Origin: Flavobacteriales bacterium UBA952
Lineage (GTDB): Bacteria; Bacteroidota; Bacteroidia; Flavobacteriales_D; Crocinitomicaceae
Assembly (NCBI GenBank): GCA_002293185.1
Contig: DBCS01000003.1
Location: 1 to 64,000, forward strand
DNA: 64,000 nucleotides
Direction of reading: 5' to 3'
Below, piece after piece: positions 56,501-63,162 of the stretch. The position numbers and the translations under genes are program-made. Below the pieces are notes generated by a model, which made no database searches, was not told the origin of the DNA, and saw only the letters and a list, made by a program, of their open reading frames with translations. The stretch's first letter is position 1. Each line of letters opens with the position of its first letter.

Positions 56501-56584
56501 GGGGTATACGCTTATGTGTGCGATGTAACCTATGAAAACGGAAGTACCAAGAAGTTTACCGGTAATATCACGCTAATTCGATAA
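53522..56584 (+). CDS. Large T9SS-exported surface protein with LTD, CotH kinase-like and TSP3 repeats
   Basis: A 1020-aa secreted protein. Signal peptide 1-18; lamin-tail domain ~20-130 (INEYSCSN, WIELYNTNATPLDLTGWFLS); chitobiase-like Ig domain ~170-240 (IRYTLDGSDP); CotH kinase-like domain ~250-600 with VVYLNGNYWGVYEIREKADD and WRYALWDMDATFG; a divergent InlB-type repeat ~640-725; Ca-binding thrombospondin type 3 repeats ~730-920 (DTDGDG). The C-terminal T9SS type B domain is ~927-1020 (FPTAFSPNGVGNGLNEVY ... WDGTYKN ... GNITLIR). It is likely secreted and bound to the cell surface. The CotH domain may phosphorylate surface proteins. sprF-like gene follows 2 bases later. Confidence 0.88.
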   Translation: MKYLLLSILFIFPSILFSQVLINEYSCSNMTGITDAFGEREDWIELYNTNATPLDLTGWFLSDRAGNITKWQIPNGSIAANGFKMVFCSKRDLVSGNEYHPNFNLSQTGGDWIILSNPSAVVIDSFKIVHLTKSNHSVGRSSNGAIDFKLFTTPTPNANNVGGVNFYPPKPVFSVAPGFYAGVQTVSITCADPTATIRYTLDGSDPILTSPVYSGPINITTTKVLRATAFGTTLSSFTETNTYFINVNHSIPVVSVCSQGVYSLVANGSQNPPNRIGSFELFEQDGTFIDESEGDFNKHGNDSWAYAQRGFDFICRDQYGHNGDLEHEIFPEKDRDAFQRVMLKPAASDNYPFEQGAHIRDAFVHTLSIRADMKLDERTWRPAVVYLNGNYWGVYEIREKADDHDYTDIYYDQDKYNLHYLKTWGGTWQEYGAPNAQPSWNALCNYILANNMGNPTNFNYVDSLLNWESLADYFMINSYTVNQDWLNWNTSWWRGLDTAGDKTKWRYALWDMDATFGHYINYTGIPDPSANADPCNAENLPNPGGQGHTDILEKLINENPQVEQYYITRYIDLINTSFSCTSMLALLDSMVNEIDPEMTAQCAKWGGTYNGWQSRVTQLRNFINQRCLAMEQGLIDCYQLSGPFATTFDVSPVGAGTIQVNSITPPSYPWTTSYFGGIQTLIESVANPGFIFSHWTVTTGPLGLPSTTANNFININGPETIVAVFVPDVPDLDGDGCLNVDELLLGTDINNPDTDGDGENDCDEIGNIAAPTDTDGDGIIDALESSIIDTDGDGIMDELDPDNTNPCIPNPNAGPCDQDGDGLTNAQETAAGTNPTNPDTDGDGLMDGAEVSNGSDPLNPCDPDDSLPGCQIDTDFDGLTDAQEAVLGTDPLNPDTDGDGINDGTEVASGSDPLDPCDPDGSSPECATGIFFPTAFSPNGVGNGLNEVYQIIAGKDVAALNFKIVDRWGNLVFSSTNKLFQWDGTYKNKPCNSGVYAYVCDVTYENGSTKKFTGNITLIR
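55781..56220 (+). repeat. Near-identical DNA repeats coding for TSP3 calcium-binding motifs
   Basis: The 15-mer ACCGACGGCGATGGC occurs at 55781, 55841, 55889 and 56039, with a one-mismatch variant near 56206 (ACCGATGGCGATGG). It encodes TDGDG inside TSP3 units. Codon-level identity suggests recent duplication or conversion within the gene. Confidence 0.75.
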
Positions 56585-56586
56585 GC

Positions 56587-57630
56587 ATGCGTTTTATATT
56601 GAGTATCCGGCTTTTTGTTTTAATCTTGTTGCTGAGCCTATCTCAAGTTTGCTCGGCCCAAGATTTTCATCTCACCCAAGCAGACCGCTCTATCCCTTTT
56701 ATGAACCCTGCATTTGTCGGTACCTACAAAGGTTTTGAAAAGTTAACGATGCTCAATCGCAATCAATGGATTGGTTCCGGAACTCAATTTCTAACCAGCT
56801 ACGGTATGGCAGAATTTACACCAGGCAGAACCCGTCAAGGTGAACGCGCCTATGCTGGAATTGGTGCTTCTTTTGGAAACGATGTAGGTGGAGATTCACG
56901 AATGTCCCAAAAATCTTTTGGACTCACGGCCAGTGGTCATCTTCCGCTAGCTAAAGGACATTGGCTAGATGCAGGAATTCAGACTGCTATTCAACAGCGT
57001 AGTGCAGATTTCAGCAAGTTACTTTATTATTCTCAGTGGAATGGTAGTACGCTGGACCCAGCAGTTTATTCCGGTGAAGAGAACGATTTTGTCAATTTTG
57101 CATTTGTAGATGCAGGTCTGGGCTTGGCGTATCGTTTTGAACCCAACCAACGCGGAGAATTGCGCAATGGCCAGTGGTCTTTACAAACAGGGTTTTCTTT
57201 GCAGCATGTGAATCGCCCCCGCCTCCAATACAATACACTTTCTGCGGACAGACTCTATCAAAAAGCGGTAGCATTTGCTTGTTTTTCGCTTGGTTTAAAT
57301 GAAGTTTCAGCGCTGCAACTATCTTTTACTCATTTGCGGCAAGGTGGGCACAAAGAAAGTATGCTTGGGGCCATCTATCGCATGAAACTCAGAGGGAGTT
57401 CTCAGGTAACCAATGAAGTCAGCACTCAATTTTTGAGTGCAGGATTTTATTTTCGCTCCAGCGCTGCAATTGCACCTTATGTGGCTATAGATTTTGGTGC
57501 CTTTGACTTTGGTATTTCTTATGATGCTAATTTAGGATCAGCTTCTTCTGTGTACAGACATTCTGTAGAATTGAATCTTGCTTATACCTTTTTAAAGAAA
57601 TCAGTCTTCAAAGGTAGCCGTTTGCGCTAA
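56587..57630 (+). CDS. PorP/SprF-family T9SS outer-membrane protein
   Basis: A 347-aa exported protein (signal ~1-24, VCSAQ) of the PorP/SprF family. The start DFHLTQADRSIPFMNPAFVGTYKG is diagnostic, and the rest is a beta-barrel ending in alternating strands. SprF proteins are needed for secretion or attachment of specific T9SS type B substrates such as SprB. With a 2-base gap to the CotH-domain gene, it is probably the dedicated partner of that protein. It overlaps the convergent GH3-family gene by 23 bases. Confidence 0.9.
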   Translation: MRFILSIRLFVLILLLSLSQVCSAQDFHLTQADRSIPFMNPAFVGTYKGFEKLTMLNRNQWIGSGTQFLTSYGMAEFTPGRTRQGERAYAGIGASFGNDVGGDSRMSQKSFGLTASGHLPLAKGHWLDAGIQTAIQQRSADFSKLLYYSQWNGSTLDPAVYSGEENDFVNFAFVDAGLGLAYRFEPNQRGELRNGQWSLQTGFSLQHVNRPRLQYNTLSADRLYQKAVAFACFSLGLNEVSALQLSFTHLRQGGHKESMLGAIYRMKLRGSSQVTNEVSTQFLSAGFYFRSSAAIAPYVAIDFGAFDFGISYDANLGSASSVYRHSVELNLAYTFLKKSVFKGSRLR

Positions 57631-59134
57631 GAAACTGTCTCCACAGCTTGGCTTGATCTTTATTCATTACCCTTGGTATTTTATTTTGTGCACCTAACTT
57701 GCCAATACTTTCCAGATAGGTATAAAAAACATTTGTCGGTAACAGTTTGAGGCTGGGCATGGGCATGCCGTGCTTGCGAACATAAGCGTAGTCATCGTTA
57801 ATGGCTTGAAGGGCGGCATCGAGTTCTTCGATGATGCTGTCATCTGCTATGTGCGCATCGCAACCGATATACCAGCAGTGCTGTAAGTCTACATCGTCGG
57901 CATGAATAGTGTACTCTGAAAAAGAGAGTTGATGCCTGGAACTAACCTCTTTTAGACCTTGATTGATGTTATCTAAGGAGAGGTGTTCACCACAAAGACT
58001 CAAAAATTGTTTGATGCGTCCTGCGATAATGATTTCATGCGTTGTAGTGTCGAGGAAGCGCACTAAATCGCCAATCATGTAGCGCCAAAGCCCAGCATTG
58101 GTGCTGATGACTAGGGCGTAGTCTATGCCCGCTCTTACTTCGCTAATTGTGTATGCTTTATTCTTGTGTTTAAGCTCTCCGGATTCGGTAAAGTATTCTG
58201 CATTGAATGGAATAAATTCAAAAAAGATACTGTTGTTCATCAACAGCGTCATCCCATTTCTTTTGGGGCTGGTCTGGTAGCCAAAATAACCTTCGCTAGC
58301 CAAATAAGTATCCAATAAGACCACATCTTTACCAGATATTTTTTTGAGGCGCTCCACAAATGGGTCCATGTAGACCCCGCCGTGGACATACACCTGAAAA
58401 TTTGGCCAAATTTCATGTATATTTTTAAGTTGATAATGCTTGACAATTTCTTCTAATAGTAGCACGCACCAACTGGGTATTCCAGCCATAATTCCGATAT
58501 CCCATTTTGGTGCTTCTTCGACCATCATGGGTAGTTTGGCTTTCCAGTCTTTAAGTTTGGTAATTTTTTTACTGGGTTTGGTAAAAGGCGCAGCAATGAG
58601 AGAGGTATGTTTTTTGAGGATGCCGCTCAGGTCGCCTTCATAATGATGATCTATTTTTTTCAATTTGGTGGAACCTCCTACTGCAAGGACTTTTGCACTA
58701 TAGAAAGAGTCTGAGAGGTTCAATTCATGAAGCACAGAAAACTGACGCAAAGACACCCGCTGAAATGAGCGGATCATTTCGGTAGTGACAGGAATTCTCT
58801 TACTTGGTGCACCTGTAGTACCTGACGAAAGCGCAAAATATTTGATGCGTCCTGGCCAAATATGGTCTTTTTTACCATCGATTGTTGCTTGCAACCAGTT
58901 GGTGAAGTATTCGTCGTATTCTGCAATAGGGACGCTTTGTTGATACCTCGAGACCAAGTCGCTTTTTTGAAGGAGGGTCGCAAAAGAATGGTGCTGGCCA
59001 AAATTTGTTTTTTTTGCGACTTCGATATTTTGCCGCAGGGCTTCGAGTTGTTGTTTGTAGTCGGCACTTACGCGTGAAATACGCTTGAAACTTATTGCAG
59101 TGCTGCGTTGAATGAGTTTACCAATTATCGGCAT
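57608..59134 (-). CDS. GH3-family (auxin-responsive-like) acyl-adenylating protein
   Basis: A 508-aa member of the GH3 family, related to plant enzymes that adenylate carboxylic acids and join them to amino acids. It shows ALSSGTTGAPSKRIPVT near residue 97 (ATP-binding loop), then YLASEGYFGYQ and YMIGDLVRF. The substrate in bacteria is unknown. It is not near an acyl carrier or phytohormone gene. The two neighbours are sprF and a universal stress gene, so context is not informative. Full length. Confidence 0.87.
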   Translation of the reverse strand: MPIIGKLIQRSTAISFKRISRVSADYKQQLEALRQNIEVAKKTNFGQHHSFATLLQKSDLVSRYQQSVPIAEYDEYFTNWLQATIDGKKDHIWPGRIKYFALSSGTTGAPSKRIPVTTEMIRSFQRVSLRQFSVLHELNLSDSFYSAKVLAVGGSTKLKKIDHHYEGDLSGILKKHTSLIAAPFTKPSKKITKLKDWKAKLPMMVEEAPKWDIGIMAGIPSWCVLLLEEIVKHYQLKNIHEIWPNFQVYVHGGVYMDPFVERLKKISGKDVVLLDTYLASEGYFGYQTSPKRNGMTLLMNNSIFFEFIPFNAEYFTESGELKHKNKAYTISEVRAGIDYALVISTNAGLWRYMIGDLVRFLDTTTHEIIIAGRIKQFLSLCGEHLSLDNINQGLKEVSSRHQLSFSEYTIHADDVDLQHCWYIGCDAHIADDSIIEELDAALQAINDDYAYVRKHGMPMPSLKLLPTNVFYTYLESIGKLGAQNKIPRVMNKDQAKLWRQFLSANGYL

Positions 59135-59167
59135 TTTTCAAGAAGCTTTTTTAGTACAGGCCTCGTA

Positions 59168-59175
59168 CAAAAATA
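59168..59175 (-). promoter_or_regulatory. Predicted -7 element of the GH3-family gene
   Basis: On the minus strand TATTTTTG matches TAnnTTTG, 33 bases upstream of the start at 59134. No TTG is seen at the standard distance. Confidence 0.4.
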
Positions 59176-59211
59176 AAGAGAAAACTAGTGCGTTCTTACT
59201 GCACTTTGTTT

Positions 59212-59219
59212 TAAATTTG
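59212..59219 (+). promoter_or_regulatory. Predicted -7 element of the universal stress protein-fbp operon
   Basis: TAAATTTG matches TAnnTTTG, 14 bases before the ATG at 59234. A clear TTG is missing at -33. Confidence 0.5.
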
Positions 59220-59233
59220 TAAAAAATACGACC

Positions 59234-60058
59234 ATGCAAACCAAAACCTTCATTGTTCCTCACGACTTCACAGCTGTAGCAGACATCGCCCTCCAACACG
59301 CTATTGCCACTGCCAGACCACTTGGGGCTCAAATCCTTGTGCTTCACGTGGTTTCCAAAGAAGCACAAATACCCGAGGCACTTGCGCAGCTAGAAAATAT
59401 TACAGGAGGTTTTGAACATGAAGGCGTGCCCCTTAAACCGAATGTCCGCATTGGAAGTATTTTTGAAGACATCGGCGCATTCGCTGCTGAGCATCAGGCC
59501 GAACTCATCTTTATGGGAACCCACGGCGCTCACGGCTGGCAACACATTACAGGCAGCCATGCCTTAAAAGTAGTAACGAGCTCACAAGTGCCGTTTATCA
59601 TCGTTCAAGAAAAAGCGGTAAAGGCCAGCGGATATGACTCCATTGTTGTGCCTATGGATCTTCACAAAGAAACCAAACAAAAACTTTCTATCGTAGCTAA
59701 TTTAGCTCACTACTTCAAGTCAAAAGTACACGTGGTTACTCCAGACGAATCCGACGAGTTTTTGCGTCATCGAGTACGTTCAAACATCACTTTCTCTGAA
59801 GGCTTTTTCAAAGACCGAGGCATCGAAATGACCAGCGCATTAGTTCCAAGTTCGGGCTTTGACAAAGAAGTGGTTAAATATGCTATTAGCGTAGACGCCG
59901 ATCTCATTGCCATCATGAACCTACAGCGCAATAACTTATTTACTGCCCTCACTTTCAATCACGAACAATACATCATTACCAATGATGCGCTCATCCCAAC
60001 GCTCATCGTCAATCCGATTCACCTTGGTTCTGATTACAGCAATATGTTCTCGATGTAA
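59234..60058 (+). CDS. Universal stress protein, tandem UspA domains
   Basis: A 274-aa protein with two UspA domains: residues ~1-143 (TFIVPHDFTAVADIALQHA, ending FMGTHGAHGWQHITGSHALKVVTSS) and ~148-274 (YDSIVVPMDLHKETKQKL). The first has the G-x2-G-x9-GS/T ATP-binding pattern (GTHGAHG ... GSH). The second keeps the fold but not a clear ATP site. Function in stress survival is inferred from family. fbp begins 2 bases after its stop, so the two are cotranscribed. Confidence 0.9.
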   Translation: MQTKTFIVPHDFTAVADIALQHAIATARPLGAQILVLHVVSKEAQIPEALAQLENITGGFEHEGVPLKPNVRIGSIFEDIGAFAAEHQAELIFMGTHGAHGWQHITGSHALKVVTSSQVPFIIVQEKAVKASGYDSIVVPMDLHKETKQKLSIVANLAHYFKSKVHVVTPDESDEFLRHRVRSNITFSEGFFKDRGIEMTSALVPSSGFDKEVVKYAISVDADLIAIMNLQRNNLFTALTFNHEQYIITNDALIPTLIVNPIHLGSDYSNMFSM

Positions 60059-60060
60059 GC

Positions 60061-61056
60061 ATGACTAAACTCATCACACTAAACGAGTTTATTGTCAGCA
60101 AGCAAAAAGATTTCCCATTTGCCACTGGTGAGCTTTCTCGCTTGCTCAGCGACATAGTCTCAGCGGCAAAAATTGTCAGCAATGACGTTCGCAAAGCCGG
60201 ATTAGTCGACCACATCCTAGGCGCCCAAGGCGGTCAGAATGTGCAAGGCGAAGAACAGCAAAAATTAGATGTGGTTGCAGACGTAGCATTTATTCGGGCT
60301 TTTGAAAACGGCGGTGAGGTCTGCGGCATTGCCTCTGAAGAAAACGACGACTTTCTTGCATTTGCCTCTGCCACCGCTCAAAATGCCAACTATGTTGTTT
60401 TATTTGACCCGCTAGATGGTTCTTCTAACATAGACGTCAATGTATCTATCGGCACCATTTTTTCTATCTATAGACGTATCTCCCCGGTTGGTACACCAGC
60501 AACACGCGAAGACATGCTCCAACCTGGCACCCAACAAGTGGCAGCCGGCTATGTGCTCTATGGCTCCTCAACCATTTTAGTGTATTCTACCGGAAACGGC
60601 GTTAACGGATTTACCCTAGATCCATCCATCGGAGAATTCTTCTTATCACATCCTGATATGCGGATGCCTGAAAATGGCAGGTTCTATTCTCTCAATGAAG
60701 GCAATCTTCAAGCCTTTGACCCAACTTTGCGCGCCTATATTGCTTATTGTCAGTCCAACGACAACCAAACAGGAAAACCCTACTCTGGCCGCTACATCGG
60801 CTCTTTAGTTGCTGATTTTCACCGCAACCTCATCAAAGGAGGGATCTATATTTACCCCGCGGTTCCTTCTGCACCAAAAGGGCGTTTGCGCTTACTTTAT
60901 GAATGTAATCCATTGGCGTTCATTGCTGAACAAGCTGGTGGTCTGGCCACCGACGGCAAACAGCGTATTTTGGATATCCAACCAACGGAGCTTCATCAGA
61001 GGGTTGGGTTTTATATTGGCGCTAAGTTAATGGTAGAAAAGGCAATGGGCTTATAA
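60061..61056 (+). CDS. fbp: Fructose-1,6-bisphosphatase, class I
   Basis: Hydrolyses fructose 1,6-bisphosphate to fructose 6-phosphate, the committed step of gluconeogenesis. The 331-aa protein has the metal-binding EENDD and FDPLDGSSNIDVNVSIGT (near residue 117), then substrate-binding YSGRYIGSLVADFHRNL, and the C-terminal LRLLYECNPLAFIAEQAGG signature. Full length. It is cotranscribed with the universal stress gene. gpmI elsewhere in this window also serves gluconeogenesis. Confidence 0.96.
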   Translation: MTKLITLNEFIVSKQKDFPFATGELSRLLSDIVSAAKIVSNDVRKAGLVDHILGAQGGQNVQGEEQQKLDVVADVAFIRAFENGGEVCGIASEENDDFLAFASATAQNANYVVLFDPLDGSSNIDVNVSIGTIFSIYRRISPVGTPATREDMLQPGTQQVAAGYVLYGSSTILVYSTGNGVNGFTLDPSIGEFFLSHPDMRMPENGRFYSLNEGNLQAFDPTLRAYIAYCQSNDNQTGKPYSGRYIGSLVADFHRNLIKGGIYIYPAVPSAPKGRLRLLYECNPLAFIAEQAGGLATDGKQRILDIQPTELHQRVGFYIGAKLMVEKAMGL

Positions 61057-61068
61057 GCTACTTATTTA

Positions 61069-61836
61069 CTAAGACTTTGATGCTTTCAGATTAATCGTAT
61101 AATCCATTTCAACAACACGCGCACCGGGTTCTTTATTGTATTTCACTTCTCTTTTGATGCGCTCCTTAATATCATTAATGGTGCGGTCATCTATACACGT
61201 GGTAACAGATTTAATCGTTCTTACGCCAATAACTTGTCCTTCTGCATTGACCTGCACTTTAAAACCAATGCGGCAGTCAAAGTCGTTTTCATAGCTTGGC
61301 AAATTGACATTATTTTGACGAATTCTTCCCTTTCCTGAGCCTGAGCCATTTCCCGTGCCATCACCATCGCCATTACCGTTGCCGGGGCCGCCGAAAGGAC
61401 CATTGCCTGAGCCATTGCCATTTCCGTTACCTCCACTTCCAAAGAAATTGGTACTTTGGGTGGTAGTAGACGTTCTATTTGTTCCGTTGGCTGAATTGTG
61501 ATTGGCTGAATTACCGCTGTTGTGCGAGAAATCACTTTGGTTGGACGTAGCAACGCTTTCACTCTGATCGGCAGGTGGTGCTATTTGCCCAGAACCCGGG
61601 GTGCCGCCGCCTCGAGAGCCTCCTGCGGCATCTTCTAGTTCGACATTGTCTATCTGAAATTCTTCAATGACTTCATCTGAGCGGAGCGGGGGGGTGTCTA
61701 CGAGTTGATCTGGACGGGCATCGAATTTAATGAGGACAGCCAAAAGGAATAAACTAAATATCCATACGGAAGTATAGACCAACGATTTTTTGGCGTCTTC
61801 ACGTGCGCTATTTAATTCGATTTGTAGCTTTTCCAT
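61069..61836 (-). CDS. TonB-like energy-transducing protein with a Gly/Asn-rich linker
   Basis: A 255-aa protein. One membrane helix (about 20-40) anchors it in the inner membrane. A periplasmic linker (about 75-175) is rich in Gly, Asn and Ser, in place of the usual Pro/Lys-rich spacer. The C-terminal domain (RIGFKVQVNAEGQVIGVRTIKS) resembles the TonB/TolA C-terminal fold and contains two Cys. It lies directly after exbB and exbD, so it forms a TonB-type energy-transfer system for outer-membrane receptors or envelope assembly. Confidence 0.75.
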   Translation of the reverse strand: MEKLQIELNSAREDAKKSLVYTSVWIFSLFLLAVLIKFDARPDQLVDTPPLRSDEVIEEFQIDNVELEDAAGGSRGGGTPGSGQIAPPADQSESVATSNQSDFSHNSGNSANHNSANGTNRTSTTTQSTNFFGSGGNGNGNGSGNGPFGGPGNGNGDGDGTGNGSGSGKGRIRQNNVNLPSYENDFDCRIGFKVQVNAEGQVIGVRTIKSVTTCIDDRTINDIKERIKREVKYNKEPGARVVEMDYTINLKASKS

Positions 61837-61869
61837 AAATTGAAATTTGTAAATGAACAGAACAACTTA

Positions 61870-62277
61870 TTAACCCTCTTTTGTGGCTATGATCATTTTT
61901 AGGTCATTGAGCATCCCAATTTTGAGTAGGTCGACAAGTTCTTGAACTTGTGCGTCGTATGGCAAGCGTAAAATTACGGTGTTGTCGCCGAGTTTTTTGG
62001 TCTCACCAATCAGCACGCCCTCTAACTGATCAAGTGCAATTTCGTCGTTGTTGACAAAGAAATGTCGTTGCTGATTCTCGTCAAATTTAACAGTGAGTGT
62101 AACGTGTTGTTGTTGGGTCTTTTCATTGGCATCTGACTTTGGTAACGGAACTTTAATCACGTTCGGGTTAGCCAAAGTTGAAATGATCAAAAAGAACAAC
62201 AACAAGAAAAACATGATGTCGCTCAAGGCAGAAGTAGCTACCTCGGCATGAAACCTTTTATTTCGCTTTATTGCCAT
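61870..62277 (-). CDS. ExbD/TolR-family proton-channel subunit
   Basis: A 135-aa protein with one membrane helix (about 16-37) whose SALSDIMFFLLLFFLI holds Asp20, the proton-conducting residue of ExbD/TolR. A short periplasmic domain follows. It overlaps exbB by 20 bases and precedes the TonB-like gene by 33 bases. Together they form the proton-powered motor. Confidence 0.9.
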   Translation of the reverse strand: MAIKRNKRFHAEVATSALSDIMFFLLLFFLIISTLANPNVIKVPLPKSDANEKTQQQHVTLTVKFDENQQRHFFVNNDEIALDQLEGVLIGETKKLGDNTVILRLPYDAQVQELVDLLKIGMLNDLKMIIATKEG

Positions 62278-62998
62278 CTTTTGAGTTGATTAGTTTTATA
62301 AAATCCAAGTTGATTTTTTGAATTTCAAGGGCATAATTATCAATAAGCGCATTTAGTAAGTGATAAGCTGTAAAGGCGATGATACCGACAACTAAACCTG
62401 ACCCAGACGAAATCATCTTTTCATAAAGACCACCTGAAATATTTCCGATGGAGACGTTTTCCGAAATCGAGATGCTGTAGAAAATTTTAATTACCCCTGA
62501 GATGGTACCGATGAAACCAAGTGTTGGTGCTATACCAGCAATGAGCCCCAAGTGATTGATGTTTTTCTCCATTTTGCCAATTTCTATATTGGCAACTTTT
62601 TCCATGTTGGCCTCGATTTGCGGTACAGGTTGACCTATTGATTCGACACCTTCTTTTAATACAGTTCCAAATGCAGTTTGCTCGCGTTGGGCAGCATCAA
62701 TAGCCCCTTTGACGTCCGTGTTGTTCAATTTACTGTGCACCTCTGAAATGAGCATTGCATTTTGTTTGGTCATGCGTCGGATGTACAAAAAGCGCTCTAC
62801 TGCCACATAGGTAGTATAGAATAATAGCAGTACGATTGGGATTAAGAACACCCCGCCTTTCATCAGAAAGTCAATTGCTGAAATTTCTTCGACCGTTTTA
62901 AACGATTCTTCTGTGGCTACTTCGGCTACCTGCGCACTGAATGCGCCTGCGCTTAATAAAAATGCTACTGCTAATGGATATTTGACTGAAAACTTCAT
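62258..62998 (-). CDS. ExbB/TolQ/MotA-family proton-channel subunit
   Basis: A 246-aa protein. Residues 1-22 look like a cleavable signal peptide (LSAGAFSAQ), then one helix at ~47-68 and two at about 150-172 and 185-210, with the usual large cytoplasmic loop and the LGLIAGIAPTLGFIGTISGVI channel motif. An N-terminal signal-like segment is common in Bacteroidota ExbB/TolQ. First gene of the minus-strand operon exbB-exbD-tonB-like. Confidence 0.9.
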   Translation of the reverse strand: MKFSVKYPLAVAFLLSAGAFSAQVAEVATEESFKTVEEISAIDFLMKGGVFLIPIVLLLFYTTYVAVERFLYIRRMTKQNAMLISEVHSKLNNTDVKGAIDAAQREQTAFGTVLKEGVESIGQPVPQIEANMEKVANIEIGKMEKNINHLGLIAGIAPTLGFIGTISGVIKIFYSISISENVSIGNISGGLYEKMISSGSGLVVGIIAFTAYHLLNALIDNYALEIQKINLDFIKLINSKDGNKAK

Positions 62999-63145
62999 AT
63001 TTGGTTTCTATTTTGGTACGCTAAAATTAGTCATTGACATTAGGCAAGATGTCGATTTTACTTGGAGATATTCACACTGAATTGTTATTTGTAACGTTCT
63101 TGCCTGAAAAGGTCACAAAATATTTCACTCCGCGGATACTTTGCG

Positions 63146-63153
63146 TAATTTTG
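63146..63153 (+). promoter_or_regulatory. Predicted -7 element of mfd
   Basis: TAATTTTG matches TAnnTTTG and ends 9 bases before the mfd ATG at 63163, which implies a very short leader. No TTG is seen at -33. The 164-bp divergent gap 62999-63162 shows no other structured element. Confidence 0.5.
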
Positions 63154-63162
63154 CAGCCCGAT

